64,000 nt of DNA, taken from Porphyromonadaceae bacterium UBA3327. Lineage in GTDB: Bacteria > Bacteroidota > Bacteroidia > Bacteroidales > Muribaculaceae. Positions within the stretch are counted from its first letter, which is position 1, and the number at the start of each line of letters is the position of its first letter. Below, one piece after another: positions 1 to 8,131 of this stretch. The position numbers were made by a program, and so were the translations under genes. The DNA is taken from contig DERZ01000056.1 in NCBI GenBank assembly GCA_002361155.1, positions 1,567-65,566 of the forward strand, read 5' to 3'. The notes beneath the pieces are model-generated. The model did no database searches and was not told the origin of the DNA. It was given only the letters and a program-made list of their open reading frames with translations.

Positions 1-1
1 T

Positions 2-1435
2 GGCGTAAGCTGGCTTCACGGAGAGGTGTCCAAAAAGATGTTTGCCGGAATATGGAAGGGCTACAACTGGCAGGAAAGCCATGTAGGCTATGTGACAAAC
101 GGTGTGCATATGCCAACTTGGGCCGCTTCAGAATGGAAGGCGTTCTATACAGAACATCTTGGTGCGCAGGTGTTTGAAAACCAAAGCGATCCTGAAGCCT
201 GGAAGGGTATATTCAAGGTGAAGGATGAAGACATCTGGAACATGCGTATGGCGCTGAAGAATAAGTTTATCAATTTCGTGCGCCGCGAATTTAAGGCACG
301 GTGGTTGGCAAACCAGGGTGACCCGTCGGCAGTGATGGAAATTGTCGATAAGATAAACCCCAACGCATTGATAATCGGTTTTGCCCGCAGGTTTGCAACA
401 TACAAACGTGCCCACCTGCTGTTCACAGACCTTGACCGTCTTGACAAGATTGTGAACAATGAGAAGTTCCCTGTCCAGTTTATCTATTCTGGCAAGGCCC
501 ATCCTGCTGATGGTGCCGGTCAGGGCTTGATCAAGCGCATCAAGGAGATATCAAAGATGCCTCAGTTCCTGGGCAAGATAATTTTCTTGGAAGATTATAA
601 CATGATTGTTGCAAAACGCCTTGTTACAGGTGTGGATATCTGGTTGAACACTCCTACACGTCCGTTGGAGGCATCCGGTACTTCTGGAGAGAAGGCGGAA
701 ATGAACGGTGTGCTCAATTTCTCGGTGCTTGACGGCTGGTGGTATGAAGGCTACCGGTTCAATGAAAAGGCAGGATGGTCGCTTACCGACAAGCGTACAT
801 TCACCGACCAGGCCCAGCAGGACAAGCTTGATGCGGCTACAATCTACTCCATGCTCGAGAACGAGATCGTACCTCTCTACTTCAAGAAGAACTACAAGGG
901 ATTCAGTCCGGAGTGGATACAGTATATCAAGCGCTCGATAGGCCGCATCGCCCCCCACTTCACAATGAAGCGTCAGCTCGACGACTACATATCACGCTTC
1001 TACGAGCCCGAGGCACGTCGTTGCCACGCTCTCGCCGCCCATAACTTCAAGGAGGCCCGCGAGATTGTCGAATGGAAAGAGAACTTCGCTTCCCGCTGGA
1101 ACGGCATCCAGATACTCGGCTCCGAATTCACCGAGAGCAACGCGCAGGGCGCGGCACGCACCGGCGACAGATTCGATGTGTGCTGCACTGTCAACACCAA
1201 TGGCCTCGGCGATTCGCTCGGCGTGGAACTTGTGATGTACAAGGACAAGGATGGCGTGAGCACATACTCCGGCCGCAAGGACCTCGTCATCACCGGTCAC
1301 GAAGGCGATATCTACCATTACGAGCTCAAGGATCAGATGAAGGAGGCGGGAGTGTTCCGCTACTCCCTCAGGATGTATCCCAAGAACGACAGGCTGCCGC
1401 ACCGTCAGGATTTCGCATACGTGCGTTGGTTCTGA
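2..1435 (+). CDS. Alpha-glucan (glycogen/maltodextrin) phosphorylase, 5' end missing
   Basis: This is the C-terminal part of a GT35-family alpha-glucan phosphorylase, which uses PLP and phosphate to release glucose-1-phosphate from glycogen or maltodextrins in the cytoplasm. The reading frame is open to the left edge: the codons before the GTG at 26 read GVSWLHGEVSKKMF, which matches the family motif NGVSxLHGEVS, so that GTG is internal. The PLP site is visible near position 690 as EASGTSGEKAEMNG followed by a VLDGWWYEGY segment, the form typical of the short alpha-glucan phosphorylases with an N-terminal DUF3417 domain. The ending at 1435 looks intact. In Bacteroidales this gene commonly accompanies glycogen synthase. 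Upstream context is outside the window. Confidence 0.9.
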   Translation, partial: GVSWLHGEVSKKMFAGIWKGYNWQESHVGYVTNGVHMPTWAASEWKAFYTEHLGAQVFENQSDPEAWKGIFKVKDEDIWNMRMALKNKFINFVRREFKARWLANQGDPSAVMEIVDKINPNALIIGFARRFATYKRAHLLFTDLDRLDKIVNNEKFPVQFIYSGKAHPADGAGQGLIKRIKEISKMPQFLGKIIFLEDYNMIVAKRLVTGVDIWLNTPTRPLEASGTSGEKAEMNGVLNFSVLDGWWYEGYRFNEKAGWSLTDKRTFTDQAQQDKLDAATIYSMLENEIVPLYFKKNYKGFSPEWIQYIKRSIGRIAPHFTMKRQLDDYISRFYEPEARRCHALAAHNFKEAREIVEWKENFASRWNGIQILGSEFTESNAQGAARTGDRFDVCCTVNTNGLGDSLGVELVMYKDKDGVSTYSGRKDLVITGHEGDIYHYELKDQMKEAGVFRYSLRMYPKNDRLPHRQDFAYVRWF

Positions 1436-1482
1436 CAGCTGAAAGCCACAATACTGTCTTCCATTAGAAGACAAGTATAAAG

Positions 1483-1512
1483 AAAGGGACGGTCCGCTGC
1501 GGCCGTCCCTTT
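1483..1512. terminator. Bidirectional hairpin terminator
   Basis: A 10-bp stem (AAAGGGACGG / CCGTCCCTTT) closes a GC-rich loop between the convergent phosphorylase (+) and phospholipase B-like gene (-). A T-rich stretch follows on each strand, so it can serve both transcripts. Confidence 0.75.
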
Positions 1513-1523
1513 GATTTTGATCA

Positions 1524-3158
1524 TTATTCCATAAACATCTTTACGCGGTTCCATCGGCCGTCCAGTGCGTCGGGCACACAATCTTGTTCCTCCGGCATCT
1601 TCATGTCTGCGAACTGGCTTGCACTCCAGATGAAAGGAGTCTGTTGCACGTGGGCTGTTCCGTATTTCATCCAGAACGATCGCTTGTCGCCCGTGATAGA
1701 TGGTTTTCTCGACAGACTGGCGAGTGTCTCCCTGATCAGTTCTGTTGTGCAGGCCTTGGCGTCGACCGAACCGTCGGGACGTATTCTCGGCATCTCCGTG
1801 GTGCCGTATCCGAGATCCCACCGGCCATAGATCGAGAGCGGTTCCCTGTCCTCGGTGTAGGTGATCAGGTCTTTGGCAGTCTCCACGTCGGTCACGGTAC
1901 CCAGACGTGCCCAGAGCTGGTTGCGGCGCATGGGACGCAGGTTCATGCTCTCGAGCTCGTAGCCTACCCACCACGATACCGGCTGGTTGACTCCGAAAAT
2001 ATGGCTTGTGGAGATCAGATGATGGTCGTAGTCGAGGTGATTGGGCTTGTAACCCGTGGAGTCGACGATGTCCATTTTCTTTCCGTCGCATTTGAAGAGA
2101 ACGAAACGGTTGTAGCTCATGTCTATCAGTCCTATCTCTCCCGTGTTGGCGTCTACAAGCTGATATCCGTTCAGATATGTGCCTGTGTTGTCGAGCTTGC
2201 AGTACTCATAGAACTCATCGATGCTGCGCGCGAACTGTTCTGCGGCAGCCGAGCGGTAGGTGAGCCATATACCGGCTGTCCTGGGCTTGTCATAGAGGTC
2301 TACATGGGTGGTCTCGTTGAAGCCTATGCCGTTGCCGTTGAAGCCGAAATCGGTGTTCGATCCGAACTGGCCCGGGCAGTTGGCATTCTGTGTTACGAAG
2401 TCTTCGCCGATCACGTAGGTCACCGCGCAGGACTGTGCCCAGAAGCAACACCAGGAGTTGTGCGTCCACACCACGTTGCCGTCGGGAAGCACTTTGGTGA
2501 ATGCCGTGCAGTGGTCCGGTTTGTCTTCCGGCGCGCGTTTCCTGTGGACGGTGCCATAGCCCATCACCAGTCCGAGCTTGTCGCCTAAGCAGTCGAACAG
2601 GTCGTACTGCGAGTTGATGAAAATCACGTCGAGAAACGAGAGCGGGTCTGTGTCGTAGCCGAGCTTGCTCTGCTCTGAGGAATGGTTTGTCAGTCTCAGG
2701 TCGGCGAGACTAACATCCTTACGTGGCTCGTTGCCGGCGGCTCCGTCGTAGATACCCAGCTGGCGCATCATCAGTCGTATGATTTTCTGTACCATCGGGT
2801 CATCCTTGCGGGCCTCCGCCCAGTCGCACGTATAGTTGTAGTTCTCGATTATGGTCTGGGCAGCTGTCGTGAGGTATTCCGGCCTGACCTCTATCGACAG
2901 GGCGTCCTGGGGAGTGGCTCCTATCAGGAAGTTGCGCCATGAGTTGTCGCGTGTCGCCAGAATCGTCTTGCCGGTCTGGACTTTTCCCTGCACATACCCG
3001 GCGTTGTATTCGTTCTGGTAGATGCAGACATCCGGATTCTGCGCGTAGATGGCATAGTTCCAGTTGTTGTCGACGCACTGCGCGAAACCGCAGGTATATT
3101 CATCGAGGATAAACCTGGTAGCCTCCGTGTTTTTGAAATTTTCTTTATAATTAGCCAT
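1524..3158 (-). CDS. Phospholipase B-like (LAMA family) Ntn hydrolase, copy A
   Basis: The 544-residue product resembles the phospholipase B-like/LAMA proteins, N-terminal-nucleophile hydrolases that cleave themselves to free a catalytic cysteine and then hydrolyse amide or ester bonds. The nucleophile candidate is Cys217 in DHCTAF, followed by WTHNSW (the family has AHNTW). CPGQFGSNTDFGF, GIGFNETT, the DNTGTYLNGY segment and a terminal TPFIWSAS plus WNRVKMF match the same order of landmarks in eukaryotic PLBD proteins. No signal peptide or transmembrane segment is visible, unlike the secreted or lysosomal eukaryotic members, so it is probably cytoplasmic. It is the last gene of the operon with copy B, an MFS carrier and a porin; 36 bases separate the copies. 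The substrate is unknown; conjugated bile acids, N-acyl amides and phospholipids are only guesses. Confidence 0.78.
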   Translation of the reverse strand: MANYKENFKNTEATRFILDEYTCGFAQCVDNNWNYAIYAQNPDVCIYQNEYNAGYVQGKVQTGKTILATRDNSWRNFLIGATPQDALSIEVRPEYLTTAAQTIIENYNYTCDWAEARKDDPMVQKIIRLMMRQLGIYDGAAGNEPRKDVSLADLRLTNHSSEQSKLGYDTDPLSFLDVIFINSQYDLFDCLGDKLGLVMGYGTVHRKRAPEDKPDHCTAFTKVLPDGNVVWTHNSWCCFWAQSCAVTYVIGEDFVTQNANCPGQFGSNTDFGFNGNGIGFNETTHVDLYDKPRTAGIWLTYRSAAAEQFARSIDEFYEYCKLDNTGTYLNGYQLVDANTGEIGLIDMSYNRFVLFKCDGKKMDIVDSTGYKPNHLDYDHHLISTSHIFGVNQPVSWWVGYELESMNLRPMRRNQLWARLGTVTDVETAKDLITYTEDREPLSIYGRWDLGYGTTEMPRIRPDGSVDAKACTTELIRETLASLSRKPSITGDKRSFWMKYGTAHVQQTPFIWSASQFADMKMPEEQDCVPDALDGRWNRVKMFME

Positions 3159-3194
3159 GATATTTCTTTTAATGATGGTTGGATATTGTCCGGA

Positions 3195-4850
3195 TTACTC
3201 CATGAACATTTTCACCGGATTCCAGGCGCCGTCGATGGCGTCGGGTATGCAGTCCTCCTCTTCGGGGAGTTTGAACCTGGCCCAGCGGCTTTCGCTCCAG
3301 ATAAAGGGGGAGCCGTCAATGTATGGACTTCCGAATTTCATCTCGAACGAAGTCTTTTTTCCGTCTATCGAAGGCTTCATGCTCAGCGATTCAAGAACCT
3401 CCCTGATTCTGGCGGTGCTGAACGCTTTGGCATCGATCGACCCGTGTGGCTGATAGCGCAGGAACTCCGATGTCCCCATGTTCTTGTCCCAGCGTCCGGC
3501 TATGGATATAGGCTCGAGACTTTCGTTGTAGGTCACAAGTGCCTTTGCGCTTTCCATGTCATGGACGTTGGCGATGTTGCGCCACAGCTGGTAGCGTCGT
3601 TTGGGCGCTCCGTCGATAGTCTGCAGTTCGCGCCAGATTCTCTTGTACGACGGGATGTTGCATCCGAGCACATGCGTCTCGGTGACCATGTGGCGGTCCC
3701 AGTCGAGGAAGTTGGGTTCGTAGCCTGTGGAGTCGTTCACGGTGAGCTGTTTGCCGTCGCTTTTGAAGAGGGCGAAGCGCGCGTAGCTCATGTCGATCAT
3801 TCCGAACTCTCCCCGGTAGGCATCCACAAGCATATAGGCGTTGAGGTAGGTTCCCGTGTTGTCCATCTTCACATAGTCGTAAAACTCGTCGATGGAGCGG
3901 GCGAACATCTCGGCGGCGGCGGCTCGCCATGTGAGCCAGAGGCCGAGCGCCTTCGACTCGTTGTAGAAGTATGTCTCGGTGGTCTCGTTGAATCCGATTC
4001 CGTGACCGTTGAATCCGAAATCGGTGTTAGAGCCGAACTGTCCGGGGCAGAACGAGTTCTGGGTCAGGAAGTCGGAGCCGATCACGTACGTTATTGCGCA
4101 GCTTTGGGCGAAGAGGCAGCACCAGCTTGTGTGCGTCCAGTAGATGTTGCCGTCCTCTGTCATCTTCACAAATCCCGAGCAGCGTCCCGGTTTCAGGCGC
4201 TCCTCCGATCCGTTGAGCGGAGTTCGAAGTTTCATGTTCTCGTCATCCTTGGCCACCTGGTTGAGCGCCAGCCCGATCTCCTTGCCGGCGGCATCCCAGA
4301 GGTCCATCTGTCCGTTGATGAAGTAGATGTCGATAAATGTCAGAGGTTCATCGCCGCTGTGCATCTTCCTCTCCTCCGGATCCATACCTGCGAGACGCAG
4401 GTCATCGAACTTGACATCTTTGACAGGTGCCTTGTCTGACGCACCGTGATATATGCCCAGCATCCGGTACATCAGTCTGATTATTCCCTGCGCCTTTTCG
4501 TCGGTCCGGTTCCTGTATGCCCAGTCCACGAGATAATCGTAGTTGTCATTGAGGCATTTCACCGCGGCTTCCACTGCGGCGGGGGGAGGGGTCACCGAAT
4601 CGGCTCCGGGACCTTCATCGAGCACGTACCATCGCCAGGTGTTGTTTCTGGTGGCCCTTATGGTCTTTCCCGTCTGGACTTTTCCCTGTACATAGCCGGC
4701 ATTGTACTCGTTCTGGTAGATGCTGACGTCGGGATTCTGAGCGTAGACCGCATAGTTCCAGTTGTTGTCCACGCACTGGGCGAACCCGCGGGTGTACTCG
4801 TCGAGCACATACTCGGTCGGCTTTGTGTTTTTGAATTTTGGTGTATACAT
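3195..4850 (-). CDS. Phospholipase B-like (LAMA family) Ntn hydrolase, copy B
   Basis: This 551-residue protein is a paralogue of the adjacent downstream gene, sharing the N-terminal DEYTRGFAQCVDNNWNYA-type segment and the whole domain order. The predicted autocatalytic nucleophile is Cys224 in GRCSGF, followed by YWTHTSW; compared with copy A the asparagine of THNSW is replaced by threonine, which may alter catalysis or specificity. CPGQFGSNTDFGF, GIGFNETTE, DNTGTYLNAYMLVD, SPFIWSES and WNPVKMF are all present. It also lacks a signal peptide. It lies 23 bases downstream of the MFS gene and is very likely co-transcribed with it. Two intact, diverged copies suggest either different substrates or a heteromeric enzyme. 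The family call is well supported by motif order; the reaction is not known. Confidence 0.78.
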   Translation of the reverse strand: MYTPKFKNTKPTEYVLDEYTRGFAQCVDNNWNYAVYAQNPDVSIYQNEYNAGYVQGKVQTGKTIRATRNNTWRWYVLDEGPGADSVTPPPAAVEAAVKCLNDNYDYLVDWAYRNRTDEKAQGIIRLMYRMLGIYHGASDKAPVKDVKFDDLRLAGMDPEERKMHSGDEPLTFIDIYFINGQMDLWDAAGKEIGLALNQVAKDDENMKLRTPLNGSEERLKPGRCSGFVKMTEDGNIYWTHTSWCCLFAQSCAITYVIGSDFLTQNSFCPGQFGSNTDFGFNGHGIGFNETTETYFYNESKALGLWLTWRAAAAEMFARSIDEFYDYVKMDNTGTYLNAYMLVDAYRGEFGMIDMSYARFALFKSDGKQLTVNDSTGYEPNFLDWDRHMVTETHVLGCNIPSYKRIWRELQTIDGAPKRRYQLWRNIANVHDMESAKALVTYNESLEPISIAGRWDKNMGTSEFLRYQPHGSIDAKAFSTARIREVLESLSMKPSIDGKKTSFEMKFGSPYIDGSPFIWSESRWARFKLPEEEDCIPDAIDGAWNPVKMFME

Positions 4851-4873
4851 AACTTTTCAGATAAGATTTATTT

Positions 4874-6454
4874 TCATTTGGTTTTTGAATCGCCAGGATT
4901 CTTTTTGTCCGGCGTGATCGGACTGTCCGGTACCACCGGTTTTGCCGGCTCGGTTGATTTCTCGATAGCCTTTTCGAGGGCGTCGGATGAGGTTTGAGCC
5001 GCCGCAGCTGCCTTTTTTGCATCGGTTGCCGCTTTCTCGGCTGCCTCGGCTGCTGCTTCGGCCGCCTGGTCGGCCTGTTCAGCTGCCTTAACCGCGTTGC
5101 GCGCCCCGATCTCAACCATTTCAGTGTCGGAGACTTTCTTGAGAGGAACATCCGACGGGACGGGATTGACCGATGCGGCGTTTGTGGATGTCGGTCCCTG
5201 GGCCGCTTCAGATACTACGGCATGTTTCCGGCTTTCATCCTTGCGTGCGCTGACTATGATCTTACGGATAATCACCACGCCGAGTGCTATGAGAGATATC
5301 CACAGACAGATCCTGAATGCGAATATAGGATGGGTGGATGTCGATACATGCATCACTTTGCCGATACCGTCGATGATGAAAGGCGCTACGACGTTGCCGA
5401 TGGAATCCATCGATGCGAACCATGCCAGTGTGAGGGTGAGGGCCACGCGGGTCGAGGCCACCGACAGCCGGTCATAATAGTAAGGCTGGGCTATGCCGTA
5501 GAAGTAGGAGGCAATCAGGATACCGATACCTACTATCACGGCTTCGTCGGAGATTGCCATCAGCAGGAAACCGATGGCTATCAGAGCCATCACGGCTATC
5601 GCCACATGGTTCTTGAGGATTCGCAGACACCAGTTGAGGGTAAAGCCCGATGCCATGATTCCGAGGAACAGTATCGAGGTGAGGTCGCCGGCCGTTCCGG
5701 AGTTGGTGTATCTGAACGGGATGTAAAGGCTGATTGCGGCTATTACAAGGGTTATCACGAAGTAATAGATGCAGTAACGGACGAGCATCGGGATGTTGAC
5801 CTGTTGCGAGAATTTGTAATGTACCTTTGGTACGCCTTTTTTCGAGGCGTCGTTGTTGCGGATGTCCGCAGGCTCCTTGATGTAGTTCTTGAATCTGTGC
5901 GCGAAGAAAAGGGGTACGAGTGGAAGGAGGTAGATAAGGAAGGGGAGTCTCCACCATATCTTGGCCAGATAGCCGGTGGCGATAACCGACACCATAAGCA
6001 CGCCGTTGAGCACTGCCGATGTGTAACCGTACTGTTTGGTGCGCTGCTCTCCGCTGAAAAGATCGGCGATGAAGGCTGTGGAGAGTGGCGATACGATTCC
6101 GGACGCTATGCCGATAAGGAAACTGAGTATGATCAGCGTGATCATGTTCGGAGCGAAGAAGAAGAGCGCTCCCCCTATTCCGTAGAACAGACATGTCCAG
6201 TTCAGCAGTTTCATGTTGTTGAACTTTGTACCGATCCATCCTCCGGCAAACACGAATGGAATAGCCGCGATATTCGGCCCTAAGGTTAAGAACTGGGTCT
6301 CGAGCTGGCTTGTGCCGGGGAATATTTTCTGAAGGTCTCCCATTATGGGGGAGATGGCGAGTCCCGGTATGGATGTGATGATGAAAATCACATACAGGTT
6401 GAACACCGCCCATAACGGTAGTGTGCCGTTGCCGTATCCTGATTTGATTGTCAT
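4874..6454 (-). CDS. MFS transporter with long alanine-rich C-terminal tail
   Basis: A 526-residue major facilitator superfamily carrier of the inner membrane. About 12 hydrophobic segments fill residues 15-410, and the start (IPGLAISPIMGDL, then ETQFLTLGPN) matches the divergent MFS gene at 8132-9454, so the two are paralogues. Residues from about 415 to the end form a hydrophilic tail that is very rich in Ala, Lys and Glu (for example AAEAAAEAAEKAATDAKKA) and ends in a Pro/Lys/Asp-rich stretch; it may be helical or coiled coil and cytoplasmic. Such a tail is not usual for MFS proteins. The gene sits between the porin and the two Ntn hydrolases, suggesting that it imports the hydrolase substrate or exports a product. 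The substrate is not known. Confidence 0.85.
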   Translation of the reverse strand: MTIKSGYGNGTLPLWAVFNLYVIFIITSIPGLAISPIMGDLQKIFPGTSQLETQFLTLGPNIAAIPFVFAGGWIGTKFNNMKLLNWTCLFYGIGGALFFFAPNMITLIILSFLIGIASGIVSPLSTAFIADLFSGEQRTKQYGYTSAVLNGVLMVSVIATGYLAKIWWRLPFLIYLLPLVPLFFAHRFKNYIKEPADIRNNDASKKGVPKVHYKFSQQVNIPMLVRYCIYYFVITLVIAAISLYIPFRYTNSGTAGDLTSILFLGIMASGFTLNWCLRILKNHVAIAVMALIAIGFLLMAISDEAVIVGIGILIASYFYGIAQPYYYDRLSVASTRVALTLTLAWFASMDSIGNVVAPFIIDGIGKVMHVSTSTHPIFAFRICLWISLIALGVVIIRKIIVSARKDESRKHAVVSEAAQGPTSTNAASVNPVPSDVPLKKVSDTEMVEIGARNAVKAAEQADQAAEAAAEAAEKAATDAKKAAAAAQTSSDALEKAIEKSTEPAKPVVPDSPITPDKKNPGDSKTK

Positions 6455-6502
6455 GACTTATTTCCTTTAAATGTTGATATTTGTAGTTGGTCTGTCTGTG
6501 GC

Positions 6503-7831
6503 TCAGAACGTGAAGGCGAGCTGGGTCTGGATTCTGTTGTCGTGTGCTCCCCCTTTGTTCCATGTCTGGCGGTGTCCCCAGATATACTCGACTCCGAGCT
6601 GCAGGTAGGATGTGAAGTTATAGAAGCAGTTCACGGCTCCGTAAAGAGCATATTTATAGTTGTCGTCATCCGGAAGCGCCTTGGCATAGCCTTCCACATC
6701 CCATATTCTTGATTCGGAGAACATGGCGTTGAACTGAAGCTTGTCGGTGGCGTTGACTGTAACTCCGAAGTTGGCGCCCAACATGGGAGTTGGTTTAAGA
6801 CGGCCGGGTTCGCTGTTGCTCGGTATCCATGAGAGAGGTTTCCCAGCTATATCCTGCAGGTAGGCCCCGATGCCCTCTCCGTATGCGATCTGATAGTAGA
6901 GTATCACCGGTTTTGCTGGTTGCACGTTGCCCGAAAGCATCACTCCCCATCCCGAAGTTCCCCGCAGACGGTCGTTGAGAAGATCCCGGTACGAGATGTG
7001 GCGGTATATTCCTGAGAGACGGATGCGGTTCCACTTCGACCAGCTGTATTCCACCCATACCGGGATGTCGGGACAAAGTTGTGCCACATCGGTGGTGAGT
7101 GCCTTGGTATCATCATATTTTCTGTAGTCCTTTCCGCGGTAATATCCGTTTGACGAGTAGTAGGAGGGTACATCGATGGCGGCGGCGAACCGGAATCCGT
7201 TGTAGGACTTCGAAGTGTAGCCTACTTCGTATGCAACTGCCGAGACACAGCCGGAGGGCCCCTGGGGGTCTATCGTCGGAGGCTGGCAGGCATATCCGTC
7301 CTGAAAGAGGGTGAGTTTCATACCCGCCGTGAAATTACGGTAGGAGAGCCATGCGCGTTGCAGCATCACCTGCGAATTTACGCCGTTGATTCCCGCCTTG
7401 ACATATCCTGTCAGCTGGTCGGGAGTGTTGGCGAACGCCACCACCTGCAGGTCAAGCGAACCGTTGATGGGATTGATGTAGAAATCGGCCTTGTGATCTT
7501 GCTGTGCCGGAACCGGTATGGCCGATGTCACAAACGAGATTCCAGCACCCGGCTGCTCATAAAGGTCATTACCTATATCCCATCCTAAAATAGGGTTGAT
7601 CTCTCCTCCGATTGTCATTATGAATTTGTTGTCGGAGGTTTTAAGCACGAAAGCCGGTGCCTTGATGTGGCCCGGCTCCTCGGCCTTGGCGGCCTGAAGA
7701 ATCTCTTTTACTTCGGCATCCGGCTTGCAGAACAGGATGCTTCTCTCGCGCGACGGCAGGGAGTCCTGTCCGGATACGCCCTGTGTGCAAAGCAATAAGG
7801 CGAGGGTTGCTATAAAGTAATGTGTTTTCAT
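6503..7831 (-). CDS. DcaP-like outer-membrane porin
   Basis: The 442-residue product begins with a signal peptide ending near VSG-QDS and then shows a short alpha-helical stretch (EVKEILQAAKAEEPG) followed by alternating amphipathic strands and a C-terminal aromatic residue (LAFTF), as expected for an outer-membrane beta-barrel. The layout matches the DcaP-like trimeric porins, which take up small organic acids and similar solutes by diffusion. It is the promoter-proximal gene of the operon with the MFS carrier and two phospholipase B-like hydrolases, 48 bases upstream of the MFS start. This gives the locus an outer-membrane entry step. It is not a SusC-type TonB receptor. Family assignment rests on the overall pattern and is moderately sure. 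Confidence 0.7.
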   Translation of the reverse strand: MKTHYFIATLALLLCTQGVSGQDSLPSRERSILFCKPDAEVKEILQAAKAEEPGHIKAPAFVLKTSDNKFIMTIGGEINPILGWDIGNDLYEQPGAGISFVTSAIPVPAQQDHKADFYINPINGSLDLQVVAFANTPDQLTGYVKAGINGVNSQVMLQRAWLSYRNFTAGMKLTLFQDGYACQPPTIDPQGPSGCVSAVAYEVGYTSKSYNGFRFAAAIDVPSYYSSNGYYRGKDYRKYDDTKALTTDVAQLCPDIPVWVEYSWSKWNRIRLSGIYRHISYRDLLNDRLRGTSGWGVMLSGNVQPAKPVILYYQIAYGEGIGAYLQDIAGKPLSWIPSNSEPGRLKPTPMLGANFGVTVNATDKLQFNAMFSESRIWDVEGYAKALPDDDNYKYALYGAVNCFYNFTSYLQLGVEYIWGHRQTWNKGGAHDNRIQTQLAFTF

Positions 7832-8051
7832 AGAATATAGAAATTATCTCTCATGTGGTCGGAAGCAACTCCTCCAGCCGCGTGATGTGTTTTTCGCGTT
7901 TATATCTAAATTAACAAGCAATCATCACAATGGTTTAGCATTTATTTGGATTTGTCGGTACTTATTGTTATTTATGGCGAAGTCCTGAAAGATTGTGGTA
8001 ATATTGTAAAAAAATATTCATTACTTTCGAAAAACATTCATGGTGTCCGGA

Positions 8052-8070
8052 TGTTCTAATAATTAGAACA
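8052..8070. repeat. 9-bp perfect palindrome, candidate operator
   Basis: TGTTCTAAT and ATTAGAACA flank a single central A. The perfect symmetry, lack of GC-rich stem and lack of a T-run favour a dimeric regulator binding site rather than a terminator. Confidence 0.6.
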
Positions 8071-8073
8071 CAC

Positions 8074-8102
8074 ATATTCCGGAAATAGGGTTTCCGGAAT
8101 AT
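8074..8102. repeat. 12-bp inverted repeat with TAGGG spacer
   Basis: ATATTCCGGAAA and TTTCCGGAATAT are exact reverse complements around a 5-base spacer (8086-8090). It ends 29 bases before the preferred MFS start, so it could be an operator or, if transcribed, a hairpin in the mRNA leader. Confidence 0.6.
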
Positions 8103-8131
8103 ATACCTTGGTAACAATTATTGCTTGTACT

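Larger units (their letters stand above)
7832..8131. promoter_or_regulatory. Divergent regulatory region between porin operon and MFS gene
   Basis: This 300-base AT-rich gap separates the porin operon (-) from the second MFS gene (+). It must hold both promoters, but no full consensus pair is visible. The nearest is a TACTTTCG at 8022-8029 on the plus strand (7 of 8 matches to TAnnTTTG). Two strong palindromes occupy 8052-8102 and are listed separately. No gene was seen in it. Confidence 0.6.

Noticed and set aside
3186-4439. Long plus-strand open frame antisense to the second phospholipase B-like gene
   Set aside because: It has no recognisable motif, lies wholly within a gene with clear family landmarks and results from GC-rich third positions on the opposite strand.
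1524-4850. Choloylglycine (bile salt) hydrolase identity for the two Ntn proteins
   Set aside because: Bile salt hydrolases have their nucleophile Cys right after the initiator Met. Here it is internal near residue 220, and the motif order fits phospholipase B-like proteins. A bile-acid substrate remains possible.
4994-6283. Plus-strand frame of about 430 codons antisense to the MFS gene
   Set aside because: Composition is Arg-, Glu- and His-rich with no hydrophobic pattern or motif, as expected of a shadow of a membrane-protein gene.
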